From: Pseudoneurospora amorphoporcata
Taxonomy: Eukaryota > Ascomycota > Sordariomycetes > Sordariales > Sordariaceae
NCBI GenBank assembly: GCA_033297205.1
Contig: MU859167.1
Coordinates: 54,743-118,742 of the forward strand
Direction of reading: 5' to 3'
Length of the DNA stretch: 64,000 nucleotides
Both the position numbers and the translations under genes were made by a program. The notes beneath the pieces were generated by a model, which did no database searches, was not told the origin of the DNA, and was given only the letters and a program-made list of their open reading frames with translations. Of the stretch, positions 45,710-55,923 are shown piece after piece. Position 1 is the stretch's first letter; every line of letters starts with the position of its first letter.

Positions 45710-47536
45710 CTAGAACCCGAAACCCTCATTATGGAACCACACCTCCCTCCCCTCCCTCACATACCTCCCAACCTGTCTCCTGACCTGCTTCCCTATCTTG
45801 GTCGGTCCACAAACCAGAATCGCCACGCGCTCCTCCGGTCCATGGCCAAAGACCTCATCAACCACCTTTTTCAAATCTGGTCTCCTCCGACGCTCTGTAG
45901 GCACACCGGTAACCCTCCCATCCGCCGTCTTCCTCAGGGTGTTCATCTCCAGAGCAACGGCACCATCATTTCCTCCCCCGAGCTTAACCAAAGGCGAGTT
46001 CTCACCCGAGTCAACGCCGCTACCCACTCCAGTTCCGTCTTCCCGTGCGGAAGACCTGTTGCCAGTCAAGTATATATGCACATTCGGGTCATTCAATATG
46101 TCTCTAGCACCATTTTCGGTAACCGCCCACGTGGCTTCCCCGGCTGTGCGCACCGCCCAGACCATTTCCACCTTGGTCTCCGGGTTCTCAGCGACAATGC
46201 CGCGATAAAGCGGGATAGTAAAGGTGGCGCCTACGCCGCCGGCGATGAGCAAAATGCGGTCGAATGCGGAGCCGAGAGAGAGCGCAGGGAAGTGTTTGGC
46301 GGCGCCGTAAGGACCTTCAATGTTGAGGAGTGCTTTCTTGGCTGTTGGTGAAGGAGAAGAGGCGAAGCGAGCAAGCCCCTTGGTCATCGGCCCCTCCCGC
46401 TGCCTCGCCACAAGCGTAAGCTCTCCCGAGTCCTGATCCACGTGCGCAATGGTAAACGGGTTGAACATGAACTCAAACAGGACCTCGGCGGCATTGTTAG
46501 CGGCCTTGACGTCTTTCCTGCGGAACGCACTGCGAGTGGCGGGGGGTACGTTAACGTAGACGTGGGCGCCCGGCGCCACTCCGCGGAGGAAGTGGTTCTG
46601 GCGCTGGCGGGGAACGGGGACTTTGATTTTGATGAGCGAGGTACCCGGGATGGAGGAAATGGTGGTTTCCACAGTGATGGTGTCGCGCTTGCGGAAGCCG
46701 ATGTCGAGCAAAAAGACTCCCAAGGCTTCGAGCATGTACTTGCGCGAGGAGGCGGCGTGGAACCAAAGGACAAGCGGCAGACCTAGGGCGATGAGAAGGT
46801 GGGTAACGAAGAAGACGCGGTAGGAGAGCTTGCGGAGAGGACGCAGGGCTGTGGTGATCATCAGGTTGAGGCCAAAGAAGGAGAGCATGCCGTAGATGAC
46901 GACGGGCGACTGTATTTTGGCCAGCAGGATGCTGTTGTGGATGAAGTAGTTGTAGTAGAAGATGGTGTGCAGGCTGAGCAGGAAGGTGGTGACGCGGGCA
47001 AGCACGCGGTGCCACCGGTTGGTTTCCTCGTGCGAGAGCTTGAGGGTCCAGGAGACGGGGTTGAAGGACTTGAGGGTCAACATGTACTGCATTGGGTATT
47101 GCGAGACGGCGATGATGCCGAAGCGCTTGGTCAAGTGCATGTAATCACGGCCGGTGCCGGCTACGCAGAGGACTAGCAGCCAGACTGCCCAGAAGATGCC
47201 GCCGACCCATTGGTCTCGTTGGCCCAGGACTTCCCCGAAGGCGACAACATCCTCGCCGAGCCACCAGCGCAACTTGGACCACCCATTGCGTTGCTTTCGG
47301 GTGTTGAAGGAGTCGGAGCTGGGGACTGCGGTGTAGTCTCTCTTGCGACGGGATGAGGAGGATATGTTGACGGTTTGGTAAAGCCAGACGAGGCCGATGG
47401 GAATCAAAGCCGAAAGCTGAGCGTAGAGAGCATATCTGTCGAGAGACAGGCGGCGGGCATGCACCTCGGCCTGGGAGAGGCTGAGGAACTGGTACGGCCA
47501 GTCCATCTTGGGGGGGAGATTCTCCTCAGTTGACAT
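45710..47536 (-). CDS. Ferric-reductase-like transmembrane flavocytochrome (FRE/NOX superfamily)
   Basis: Membrane oxidoreductase moving electrons from NAD(P)H through FAD and two hemes across a membrane, to metal ions or possibly oxygen. It is intronless, 608 residues, with the start at 47536 (MSTEENLPPK). A transmembrane helix lies near residues 40-56 and a cluster from about 110 to 280. The bis-heme ligands are visible as two pairs spaced 14 apart: His176/His190 and His246/His260. The FAD motif usually written HPFT reads NPFTIA here (residues 359-364). The NAD(P)H site follows as LLIAGGVGATFTIPLYR (about 429-445), and near the C-terminus ILVCGPTKIGKQVRR. Length and motif spacing suit a fungal metalloreductase or an Aim14/Yno1-like ER NADPH oxidase; I cannot separate these. 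Confidence 0.88.
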   Translation of the reverse strand: MSTEENLPPKMDWPYQFLSLSQAEVHARRLSLDRYALYAQLSALIPIGLVWLYQTVNISSSSRRKRDYTAVPSSDSFNTRKQRNGWSKLRWWLGEDVVAFGEVLGQRDQWVGGIFWAVWLLVLCVAGTGRDYMHLTKRFGIIAVSQYPMQYMLTLKSFNPVSWTLKLSHEETNRWHRVLARVTTFLLSLHTIFYYNYFIHNSILLAKIQSPVVIYGMLSFFGLNLMITTALRPLRKLSYRVFFVTHLLIALGLPLVLWFHAASSRKYMLEALGVFLLDIGFRKRDTITVETTISSIPGTSLIKIKVPVPRQRQNHFLRGVAPGAHVYVNVPPATRSAFRRKDVKAANNAAEVLFEFMFNPFTIAHVDQDSGELTLVARQREGPMTKGLARFASSPSPTAKKALLNIEGPYGAAKHFPALSLGSAFDRILLIAGGVGATFTIPLYRGIVAENPETKVEMVWAVRTAGEATWAVTENGARDILNDPNVHIYLTGNRSSAREDGTGVGSGVDSGENSPLVKLGGGNDGAVALEMNTLRKTADGRVTGVPTERRRRPDLKKVVDEVFGHGPEERVAILVCGPTKIGKQVRRQVGRYVREGREVWFHNEGFGF

Positions 47537-48170
47537 GACAGATCAATCAAGTGAGAAAAGTGAAACGGGGGAGGTTCAGCGTTTGGAAAACTCGAAAGAA
47601 AACAATTGGAAACTGAGGAGATCCGCTGCGTTGTTCGTCGTCCCGACTTAGTCCCGTCGAGGCCGCTCGGCCCGTTGCATGTGGGGGAAGGAATGGGCCC
47701 CTGCCAAGATGTGAAAGAGCAATTGTATGAGTTTTGATTGGTTAATGGCTGGAGCAGATGCTGCAGATCATCCTTTAGCGCGGGCTGGGTCACAAATTAT
47801 CCCTGCCCGGCTCCGAGACGGAACTTGACTTCATCTTTTTTGCCCAACGTTAACATCACTGACAATTATTACAGAACCTTCCAGCCTTTTTAACCCCAGT
47901 GGTTGAGCCTGAATAACCTCTCGGACCTCCGACATTGAATCCCAGACTCGATGCTACCGCTCATTTATTTGACCATCTTAGCCTTTTCCAGCAATGCCCC
48001 GTTTCTTTTGGCATGTCAACGAGGGGTCAAATCAACATGTCGGGCCCCACAAGAGCTGCATGAGTCCACTTTGTACGTTAGCCAGGACTTATAACAGCCT
48101 TTCCTCGCGGCTATACTCCTCCTCGAACCGTATTCAGTTTCCCCAACTCGGCAAGACAACACAAGACACA
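47537..48170. other. Divergent region between the ferric-reductase-like gene and the pseudogene
   Basis: No gene seen. It carries the promoter of the minus-strand reductase gene and what was presumably the promoter of the RidA-family gene. Confidence 0.5.
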
Positions 48171-48480
48171 ATGGCTCCCGCAAAGACAGTTCTGACCAGC
48201 AACGCCCCCAAGCCTATCTATCCCGCACCTGTCCCAGGCCGTGGTGTACAATGGCATGGTCTACTGCTCATGGACAACTTTGCTGCCATGAACGAAACTT
48301 ATGACGAGTTTATCACCTCGTGTTTGCGCTTGAACAATACCTATGGGAGGAGTCGAGGCTTACATATATATATCTGCAGGGCCGTACATGCGTCGCTGTT
48401 GCCCAGCTGCCCACGGCAGTGATGTTGAGATTGAGTGCACTGCTTATCTCAATGCGCCGTCGGCAAGTGGAAAGCTCTAA
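48171..48480 (+). pseudogene. RidA/Mmf1 (YjgF/YER057c) family pseudogene
   Basis: Starts like a fungal Mmf1-type enamine/imine deaminase (MAPAKTVLTSNAPKPIY at 48171) but is broken. (1) Near 48250 the frame shifts by one base: GVQ is followed by an NGMVYCS-like reading only in another frame. (2) Directly after that, about 50 residues of the family core are missing and the sequence jumps to MDNFAAMNETYDEFI. (3) Between that and RTCVAVAQLP is unrelated AT-rich sequence without a clean intron. (4) After QLP one base is missing, so the family ending DVEIECTAYLNAPSASGKL with TAA at 48478 is in a different frame. Family identity is clear from both ends. RIP is not the cause, since the lesions are deletions, not transitions. 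Sequence error could explain single-base lesions but not the missing core. Confidence 0.75.
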
Positions 48481-48820
48481 AATTAAAGTTGAATTGAAAC
48501 TCGAGTGCTTAGTCAACAATTGAAGTGTATTCACCCAGTACGCCATCTTTCCAATTCAACAAGTCAGAAAAATACACAGTGGTCAGCCCGCGGAAAAAGA
48601 CAAAAGCTCGGGCCACATTTGCTACGGACGTAATTTACGTCGTACTTTATCGTTCTAACCAACCCAACTCCAATTCGTAAAAGCGCCGTGCACACTGCAA
48701 AGAAAGAAAAAAAAGACAACTAACTTTGCCCACCCATCCACCTTCTCTTTTTCAACATCACCACCAATACCTATCGCTCAACCGAATTACCTGGTCGATT
48801 CCAACACGTCAGGGAATGCA

Positions 48821-50323
48821 ATGATATCCAGGATACCACTCAGCGCCCGGAACGCTTGCCGCCATGCTTACAGCGCCCCCTCTCGACTGAGGTCAACAAC
48901 GGGCCTCCTCGCCTTCGCCCAGTTGCAGCAGCCTTCCATTTCTCAACTCTCCTTGAGCGCTCGCTCATTTTCGTCAACTACACGCAACTCCTTCAAACCG
49001 ACCTTCCCCCGCCACGACGAACCCTCCCAAAATGACATCCTTGAGCAACAAGCTCGACACGGCGTCAACCCGCCCTACACCACCCGTCCCCCACCTCTCA
49101 ACCTGCCCGAGCGCCAGCCCGACGCCTCCACCTTCTCCCACCTCTTCGCCACCGGCAAGGCCTACGTGACCTTCTACAAGACCGGCCTCCGCCAAGTCGT
49201 CACCAACTTCAAGCTCCTCCGCGCCGTCGGCAAAGGCGGCGAGGGCCCCATCGCGCGCTCCGAGAACCCCATTACCGATGCCGACTGCATCGACGGCTAC
49301 CTCCGCTTCCGCACCCGCGGCTCGCTGCTGCTGTACAAGCGCATGAAGCACGACCTCAACAAGCTGCCCGTTTTCGCCCTGCTGCTGCTCGTGTGCGGCG
49401 AGTTCACGCCCTTTGTCGTGCTGGCTGTGCCGACCATCGTGCCCTATACGTGTCGGATTCCGAAACAGGTGGACAAGATTCTCAAGCGGATCGAGGAGAA
49501 GAGGGCAGCGGCCCTGGATGAGTTGGTTGGGGAGGTGTATGAGGAGGATGATTACCACTTGGTTGATCCCAAACATCAGTTGAAGGAGGAGGTCGAAGTC
49601 ACCGAAGTCACTGCCGAGGATCTCGCAGCATGGAAGGCGAAAGCGCAGGAAATGACTGAGGAGGAGAAAGAAGAATACGAATTCGAAATCAGGCAGTGCG
49701 AGGAGATAATCAAGGACCAAAGGGAGAGGAGGGGAGAGACCGGAAAGGAAGTCGACCCGCGCCCGATCCGCGAGCAGGCGCAAGAGTGGGTGGACCTAGC
49801 CCGTGCCGACCGTGAGAAGCGCGGGGGTTACCGTATAGAGATTGACGTCTTCCCCATGACGGCCAGCGAAGCACTCGAACAGCTCGACCCCCTCAGCGCC
49901 GACTGCGAGCAGTTCAACATGCTGGACGCTTTGGCCCGCACCTACGATGTCTCCAGCTGGTGGGGTCCCGCCGGAAGGGAGCGAGCCGTGCACAAGCACA
50001 TGCGCTTCCTGGCTGTGGACACGGAGCTGTTGGAGAAGGACGGTGGTGTAGAGGCGTTGGAGGACGAGGAGGTGGTGTTGGCGTGCATTGACAGGGGCAT
50101 CGATGTAAGAGGCCGCAAACAGGAGGACTTGAGGTATGTCCTGGAGAAGTGGGTCATCTTGACACATGTGTTGGCTACGGACCGGGAGGATTGTTTGAGG
50201 AGGATGGCGGTGTTGGGGACGTGTCCGGAGATTCTGTGGCCGGGTATCCCTTGGCCGGAGGAGTCCGGGGAGGTTCCCGCGCGGGAAGAATCAGTAGAGG
50301 CAGAGGAGAAGGAGAAGGAGTAA
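48821..50323 (+). CDS. LETM1-domain mitochondrial inner-membrane protein (Mdm38/Ylh47-like)
   Basis: Relative of LETM1/Mdm38, implicated in mitochondrial K+/H+ homeostasis and in anchoring ribosomes at the inner membrane. Intronless, 500 residues. ATG at 48821; the N-terminus (MISRIPLSARNACRHAYSAP, then LSARSFSSTTRNSF) is an Arg/Ser-rich presequence without acidic residues. A hydrophobic membrane segment follows at about residues 184-206 (LPVFALLLLVCGEFTPFVVL). This KLPVFALLLLV...GEFTPFVV signature with flanking RTRGSLLLYKRMKHDLNKLP marks the LETM1 family. The C-terminal half is highly charged and helical, with a conserved-looking block from TASEALEQLDPLSADCEQFN to LRRMAVLGTCPEILWPGIPW. There is no EF-hand. 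It is shorter and less canonical than Mdm38 itself, so it is a LETM1-like paralog rather than a sure orthologue. Confidence 0.82.
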   Translation: MISRIPLSARNACRHAYSAPSRLRSTTGLLAFAQLQQPSISQLSLSARSFSSTTRNSFKPTFPRHDEPSQNDILEQQARHGVNPPYTTRPPPLNLPERQPDASTFSHLFATGKAYVTFYKTGLRQVVTNFKLLRAVGKGGEGPIARSENPITDADCIDGYLRFRTRGSLLLYKRMKHDLNKLPVFALLLLVCGEFTPFVVLAVPTIVPYTCRIPKQVDKILKRIEEKRAAALDELVGEVYEEDDYHLVDPKHQLKEEVEVTEVTAEDLAAWKAKAQEMTEEEKEEYEFEIRQCEEIIKDQRERRGETGKEVDPRPIREQAQEWVDLARADREKRGGYRIEIDVFPMTASEALEQLDPLSADCEQFNMLDALARTYDVSSWWGPAGRERAVHKHMRFLAVDTELLEKDGGVEALEDEEVVLACIDRGIDVRGRKQEDLRYVLEKWVILTHVLATDREDCLRRMAVLGTCPEILWPGIPWPEESGEVPAREESVEAEEKEKE

Positions 50324-51944
50324 AACTCGAGAGCAAGGAAGATGGGAAATGATACCCGAGATACGCACGTATTATCGCACTGGCCTGGTTCGGTTAGGTG
50401 CTCAGGACTTGTTTTACTTAGTATATACGTTTGATGATAATGATAACCGATGTATAGATTACTAGACTTGGTGCGTTACTTGACACTCGTAAGACACCAT
50501 CTCTCTGTTAAACCATCCCTTTTCCAACTCAGCTTCTGTTCTTCCAGACGATCTATCCATACTAACCATTCTAAACCCCAGATACTCGATTCCTCTATCT
50601 TCCCTTCCTCCTCACCATTTCCCACCGGTGCCTCTCCTCACCAGCTAGCGCCCTAGCCTCCGGGCATAACTTTCGATCCCGTCCCTATCTCCTTCTCTTT
50701 TCCTTCCCCTCTCCTTCTCCTTCAAATCGAGAACCCTAAATTTTACAAAATAGTAACGGCTTTGCAAAAGTTATGGGGTAGTGTCTAGAACGTGTTCAAG
50801 TCTTTGGTAGATATCCTCAAGGGAAAAATGGGTGTCTGGGTCTAGGTAGGGTTTCTCCTCTCCGCCCTTCTCCGTGATGTGACGTTGTCCTTGTCGTCTG
50901 CCACTTGCTCCTCCTCCTCACCGGCCACTGACTCCGACGACACAGGCTTCTCAAACTTCTTCCAACCCGATCAGAAGCTTCTCTGCAGTCTTTTCCTTCA
51001 CACCATCTCCGCCTCGGTCTCAATCCCCTCTAATCGACATAGATCGGGAAATGATGCAGGATAGGTTCATGTATTTTTTTAATATTTTTTTTCTGCCGCG
51101 CTTGGTGAAAAGTCTCTCCACGGGTCCCCGTCGTATTGGGCCTGTAAAGCGCTTTCCATTCGTCATCGTGGAAAAGTTTCTCAAGAAATGTTCTCCAACC
51201 TTCGTAACTGTTTTCTGGTGAGGAGTTTCTTGTCTTCTTCCCTTGAACCCGGAGGTGTAGATGGAGGACCCTGAGTTCAAAGCGCGGCTCCTCAGTCTCG
51301 TGACATTTGGCGCGCTGGGTACCTCTGGCAGGTGATGCTGGAGCTGAGTGGTCTCCTGGTTATCGGTGTTGGGACATTCAGATGATGTCTGTAAGCATCT
51401 TGGGACGGAAACTAACTGTTGTGTTCAGGAGTAGGGGAACAATCTTGTTACTTGGGCAAGATATGGGGGAGTGGCTGGCGGGTTATCCAAGGATAGGTAT
51501 GTAGACGTCCTGACCGTTGTATTTTACAAGTACCAACTTCTTCATGAGTGTATACTTACACATGACCAAGATAAGCGCCATCCTGTACTTTCCCAACCGC
51601 GCGTTATTGCTATCTTGTCCTATTGGTTCCATACTCGGCCTCAATCACTGTGTTGGCAGCATCGACACCGGAACTGCGAGACCAACCAAACAATGCAAGT
51701 AATGATTGTTTGTTATACTCAACACCACACCGTTCTCAAAGATCAAAGAACAGATCCGGTTTTTGTGGTAATGAATTTACACCATGCTAGGTGAGTAAGC
51801 AAATACGGAAGAAGTTGGGATTCTGAGTTTCAAAGACGATGGTAACGGTTTTTGCCAAGTCATTGCGCAGTGTCCACGGATGGAAATTCAGCCATGTATT
51901 GATTCCCCCTTTTGCTTCAGTTACTGACTCGGACGTGCGACGGC
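50324..51944. other. Intergenic region, no gene recognised
   Basis: Short frames on both strands only. A minus frame (51280-51020) ends in a very basic stretch (RGRKKILKKYMN) but has no family features. Confidence 0.45.
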
Positions 51945-52367
51945 TCATGCTTCCAACTCAAGTAAGTACCAGAACCCGCTCTCCTCCAGCCGCTTTGCAT
52001 CCGGGACAGAGCCATTAAGGAAGGGCCATCTCATCTCCAAACTCAGTCTTGTCGACAGTGTTTCATGGAACCCAAATCTTTCCAGAATACGCTTTGCGTT
52101 CGCTGCCTTTCTCTCTACTTCCTCTTGAGTGCAAAACGATTGGGTTGATTTGAGCCGGGCCACGCGCATCCCACGGAGCACTAATTCTTCGTCGTAAAGT
52201 TCATCTCGTTGGGCGTAGTAACAATCGTAGGCTGTAAGCTCTACCCATGTGGTTGAGGCGTGAAGGGTGTTGAAGAAGGCTCTCCATTTTTCGTATTCGT
52301 CCCGGGTGAGCCACCCACTTCCGGCGATAGATATTTCGAGGGTTTTAACTTGTAGGGGAAGAGCGGA
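51945..52367 (-). CDS. Orphan paralog family member D (5' end unresolved)
   Basis: No family recognised. The frame from 52367 to TGA at 51945 encodes 140 residues and shares the layout of the neighbouring genes: a start of the domain with WLTRDEYEKWRAFFNTLHAS, then an ERKAANAKRILERFGFHET block, then a C-terminus ending GFWYLLELEA. It lacks the clear M-K-W-G-(Y)-P-D motif of its neighbours (MRWPFLNGSVPD at the same place). No ATG lies at the beginning: the frame enters from an apparent acceptor (TTGGCAG at 52374-52368), and an upstream piece ending EEQTE at 52435 with donor GTAATA is possible but hits a stop with no ATG. It is either a gene with an unseen first exon or a decaying copy. Confidence 0.5.
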   Translation of the reverse strand, partial: SALPLQVKTLEISIAGSGWLTRDEYEKWRAFFNTLHASTTWVELTAYDCYYAQRDELYDEELVLRGMRVARLKSTQSFCTQEEVERKAANAKRILERFGFHETLSTRLSLEMRWPFLNGSVPDAKRLEESGFWYLLELEA

Positions 52368-52964
52368 CTGCCAACATCGGGCTGGGTATTAGAACATTTT
52401 CTGATGTTTGTCAAGATATCAAGGGGGATATTACTTCGGTTTGTTCTTCTAGCGGTTGAGGAGATTATGTTTGGGGAATTTTTGTGCGTTGAGACCGGGA
52501 GTGGGGAGTAACTGGTGGTCTACTCAGAGAATATCTATTAGTAGGCGTACTAAGCATACGATCCTTCATGTGCCATTCTGATTCTGGGTTGTATATCGAC
52601 GCATTGACAAATGACACATGTGAACGCACGCCTGAAGTGTGATTCCTGTGTTTTATTCCAAGTCTGTTCTCTTGGTTTCGTCCTCTATCTCAACAGTGGT
52701 GTCGGTAATATTTGACAGGTGAACTGCCAGACTGACAAGAGAATGCAAATATCTGCTCATAGCTAACAGTTGCCTCAATATTCATGGAAAAACTCACGAT
52801 CTTCCTCGCGGTGCTTGTGCATAAGTATATCTACAGCAGCCCCTCCAATGTCACACACTTCAGTCATAAAACGTCTCCCTACAATCCTCGTTCCAGGCCC
52901 ATTGCTTCTAACTTCTTCCTCTTGTTTTACCATCGACTGCCTCCGGCGCCCGAGAGGCACCCTT

Positions 52965-53417
52965 TTATTGCCACTGGATGTACCGAAGCCAACGATGATC
53001 CGGAATACAATTGTCACAAATAATTCCAAGTCCCTCCACCAAGCCTGGAATTGTTCTTCTCAACACCTCACGGTCCGGATAACCCCACTTCATCAAAATG
53101 TAGCTCATGCCCGGCCTCGTGACGTCGACAAATCCCAGTGATTTGAGTATCCTCACGGCAGCCAGTGTTTTCAGTTGCGCCTCCCATTCGAATGCGAATG
53201 GCCCCATCAAAGACGGCCCAAGCTCCAAGAAGGGATCTGAACTGCTCCATGGGCCCCACAGTTCTGGGTTGGGCGGTATGATCAATCTGTAAGTTGTGTA
53301 GCCGTTGAATGGTGGGAGAAAACTATCCCAGAAAAACCTCCACATTTCGACTTGCTGAGGGGAAAGTAGACGGTCACGCTCCGTGAGTTGCACATAGATA
53401 GTTGTGGGAGTGAACAT
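52965..53417 (-). CDS. Orphan paralog family member C, 150 aa hypothetical protein
   Basis: Not recognised as any known family. ATG at 53417 (MFTPTTIYVQLTERDRLL) and TAA at 52965; a longer Ser/Thr-rich N-terminus up to 53483 would need a GTG start. The protein has the three blocks shared by the cluster: SPQQVEMWRFFWDSFLPPF; LKTLAAVRILKSLGFVDV; and SYILMKWGYPDREVL, followed by the ending CIPDHRWLRYIQW. There is no signal peptide, membrane helix or catalytic motif that I can name. Family members lie on the same strand 1-2 kb apart, consistent with tandem duplication followed by strong divergence. Confidence 0.6.
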   Translation of the reverse strand: MFTPTTIYVQLTERDRLLSPQQVEMWRFFWDSFLPPFNGYTTYRLIIPPNPELWGPWSSSDPFLELGPSLMGPFAFEWEAQLKTLAAVRILKSLGFVDVTRPGMSYILMKWGYPDREVLRRTIPGLVEGLGIICDNCIPDHRWLRYIQWQ

Positions 53418-54018
53418 CTTTTGTCGCTTCGATGAAGGAGTGGTGCGCTGAGTAGTACTGGTAGATGTTGCTGAATAAAGCACCTTGTTCAGGTTGGCTA
53501 GTTGGACACGATGTTGGTTTGCGATGGAATGAGATGGATAATTTTTGACAAAGCTTCTGGAGATGGCTTATGTTATGAGGCGGTAAAATCAGATGAGTAA
53601 CGGTGAGTGTACGAGTTGTCGTGGATGGGATTTGAAGTATCAGAAACAAAACAAAACAAAACAAAGCAAAACAGACGCAAACCCCTCTAACTGACCTCTT
53701 TCCTCCTTTTCGGGCAATACCTACCACGAGTTCACGCAATTCCCGTCCTTCTAATACACATGCAGCATGCACCGTTGTTTGGTTCCTTCCATACCTGTGT
53801 TCTCGATTCAAAAATGGTAAATTGGTGTAGATTCAACACAACAACTTCCACTTGTAATGACCAACAGACAGCGCAGTTATCTTCCCATATCCACGTAACA
53901 CCTGCCTTTGAAATGACGAGCGCCTCCCTTGTTTCTCTCAAATATTCGGGTACTGATAGCAGCTACATATCACCAATTTTCGGGCATTAGAACCTTCCTC
54001 TTGCTTGCTTTCAACCGT

Positions 54019-54693
54019 CTAGAGGTCCCTGCCCATTGTTTCCTCTCTTTCAGCATCAACTGTGTCACCTTCAACCTTCTCCTCGCCCTCTTCTGCATCC
54101 TTTTCCCAATGGATATGCTCCAACCACTCCTCGTCAGGATACAAGAACACCCTTTCCTGGATCTGATAGGACGGAACATACATCAGGCACCACGGAACAG
54201 TCCAATACAAAGTCGGAAAATTCTCCAAGATATTCTCAAGACTGGGGTGGCCCCATATCATGGAAATGTGGTAAGTGCCAGGCAACGTATATGCTCCTTT
54301 GAACCCCAAAGTCTTAAGGATATCCACGGCAGCCGTGAACTTCTCTTCGGCCTCCTTTTGGCTGAATGTGCCCTCACCATCCAGGCTGACAACGTAGTGC
54401 TGTCTCTGGTGATCAAATGGCTGGGGTCCGCTGTGCAGGTTGTAGCCTGTTTGGGAAATCCATCGCGGATCGTGAAGGAGAGTCTCGAAAAAGCTTGACC
54501 AGGCTTGATGGTCTTTTTCGGTGAGGCTGTAGATGTAGCGACCTAGAAGTAGGTCTAGCGTTTGGGCTGGATACTTCTGCTCCTTATCCTTCTTCCCTCT
54601 CTTCTCTTCATTCTTCTTGGTTGAGTGGGAAGAGATAGTGCCTTGAGTGCCAGATGACGCTGAGAGAGGTTGTTCTTGCTGATTGTCAGACAT
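54019..54693 (-). CDS. Orphan paralog family member B, 224 aa hypothetical protein
   Basis: Not recognised as any known family. ATG at 54693 in the context CAAGATGTCTGACAA, almost identical to the start of the gene at 57201. After a Ser/Lys-rich N-terminus of about 45 residues come the shared blocks: SLTEKDHQAWSSFFETLLHD with RWISQTGYNLHSGPQ; EEKFTAAVDILKTLGFKGAY; TYHISMIWGHPSLENIL; and PDEEWLEHIHWEKD. An acidic tail (EEGEEKVEGDTVDAEREE) ends the protein. It is probably soluble; no targeting signal is evident. Intact and intronless, it is the best-preserved member together with the one at 56650-57201. Confidence 0.7.
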   Translation of the reverse strand: MSDNQQEQPLSASSGTQGTISSHSTKKNEEKRGKKDKEQKYPAQTLDLLLGRYIYSLTEKDHQAWSSFFETLLHDPRWISQTGYNLHSGPQPFDHQRQHYVVSLDGEGTFSQKEAEEKFTAAVDILKTLGFKGAYTLPGTYHISMIWGHPSLENILENFPTLYWTVPWCLMYVPSYQIQERVFLYPDEEWLEHIHWEKDAEEGEEKVEGDTVDAEREETMGRDL

Positions 54694-54958
54694 CTTGCTA
54701 GCGTAGGTAGGATGTTGAATGTCTCGGTGTCTTCGAAGTATTGGCTTGGACGCGTTTCCAGATTGCAGGTTGGAAACGATTTTGGTTTGTGAATGCGAAT
54801 TAATCCGCGGTTTTCGAGTCTTGGCTTGGGGTGTAGGTCAAAGTGCGAAGTTTGGCTGGATCGAGGGTCAAGGGATGGTGGGCGACTGGTGTAATATACC
54901 TCTAGGTACACCTCTATGCATGCGAGCGTACGTGCATTCAAGAGACTCACTTCCTTGC

Positions 54959-55011
54959 TTTTTTTCTTCTTTTTTTCTTTTTTTTTTCTTTCTTTCTTTC
55001 TTTCTTTCTTT

Positions 55012-55042
<31 letters not shown>
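54959..55042. repeat. T-rich low-complexity tract with TTTC units
   Basis: About 84 nt of T with embedded TTTC tetranucleotide repeats, lying between two cluster members. Confidence 0.9.
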
Positions 55043-55303
55043 GGGCGGTGCCCAACAGATGATTCACCGAAGCGACGTGTGTCGAGGTTACCTTATGCAC
55101 GCAATGCGCGGTTGGCATACCGCAAAGACTCGGGCCACACGTCTTGAACTTCCAAGGCCTGACTGGTAGAATCCGTGGGCCTTAGGGTTTGGGTTTTGAA
55201 CAGGATTCGAGCATATGCAATGCTGAAGGTGCCTCAAGTGTACTGGAGATGCGACTAGGCCTTGGAAGCTCAAGATGTATGGTTCCCTATACCGTCGACT
55301 CAC

Positions 55304-55450
55304 TCAGGTCCCATCATAGACTTCCTCTGTCCCCCCTATTCTTGAGGTAGCATAATTGTCCCAAACAATATAGTCAATCCACTCAAGATCCGCACACCCC
55401 AACTTGCCAGGAGGGTATGCCACTTTGCCAGACTCTATCAAGCGCGGCAT
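55304..55450 (-). pseudogene. Probable relic of a fifth orphan-family copy (E)
   Basis: A 48-codon frame ending at TGA 55306-55304 reads GKLGCADLEWIDYIVWDNY, which parallels the family's C-terminal block (PDEEWLEHIHW, PDHRWLRYIQW, PDKEWIEFVK). Upstream sequence on the same strand up to about 56100 has broken frames and a GAA/TTC microsatellite, and no intact copy of the other blocks can be read. It is called a relic on this one block and its position between members A and B. Confidence 0.35.
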
Positions 55451-55891
55451 CGTCTCTCATATCAAAGAAATCATCTCCTGGGTCCTCCTCGTATCCACTA
55501 GCACGACCACTATTCGGTGCGTGCAGTCCAAATAGTAGAGTGATATGGGTCAAATCAGCAAGGAACGTCAAACGAAAAGTCAACCTTTGTCATAACCAAC
55601 GGTTCTTGAAAGTGTGATCTCAGATCAAGGAACGAATGCCTTCCGTAGAGTCCTCGATGTTCATCCACGGCGGTTACGGTATCAAAACCCGTCGACCACA
55701 TTGCGGCCTCGCATCTCCAGATTGAGAACGTCAATACGGCAGCGTGACTCCCGGTACCATCATTATTCGGTGTCTGATGGAGTGGCTGCGCTTGAATTAC
55801 TCGCCGACGACCAGACCCGTAGCAAGAATGTGGTTCGGAATAAGGTGGGGAAGTGGAAGCGAAAGGGCGAATGTCGTAGATAGACAGGAAC

Positions 55892-55923
55892 AGAAGAAGA
55901 AGAAGAAGAAGAAGAAGAAGAAG
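55892..55923. repeat. GAA trinucleotide microsatellite
   Basis: About ten tandem GAA/AAG units within the presumed relic copy of the orphan family. Confidence 0.9.
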
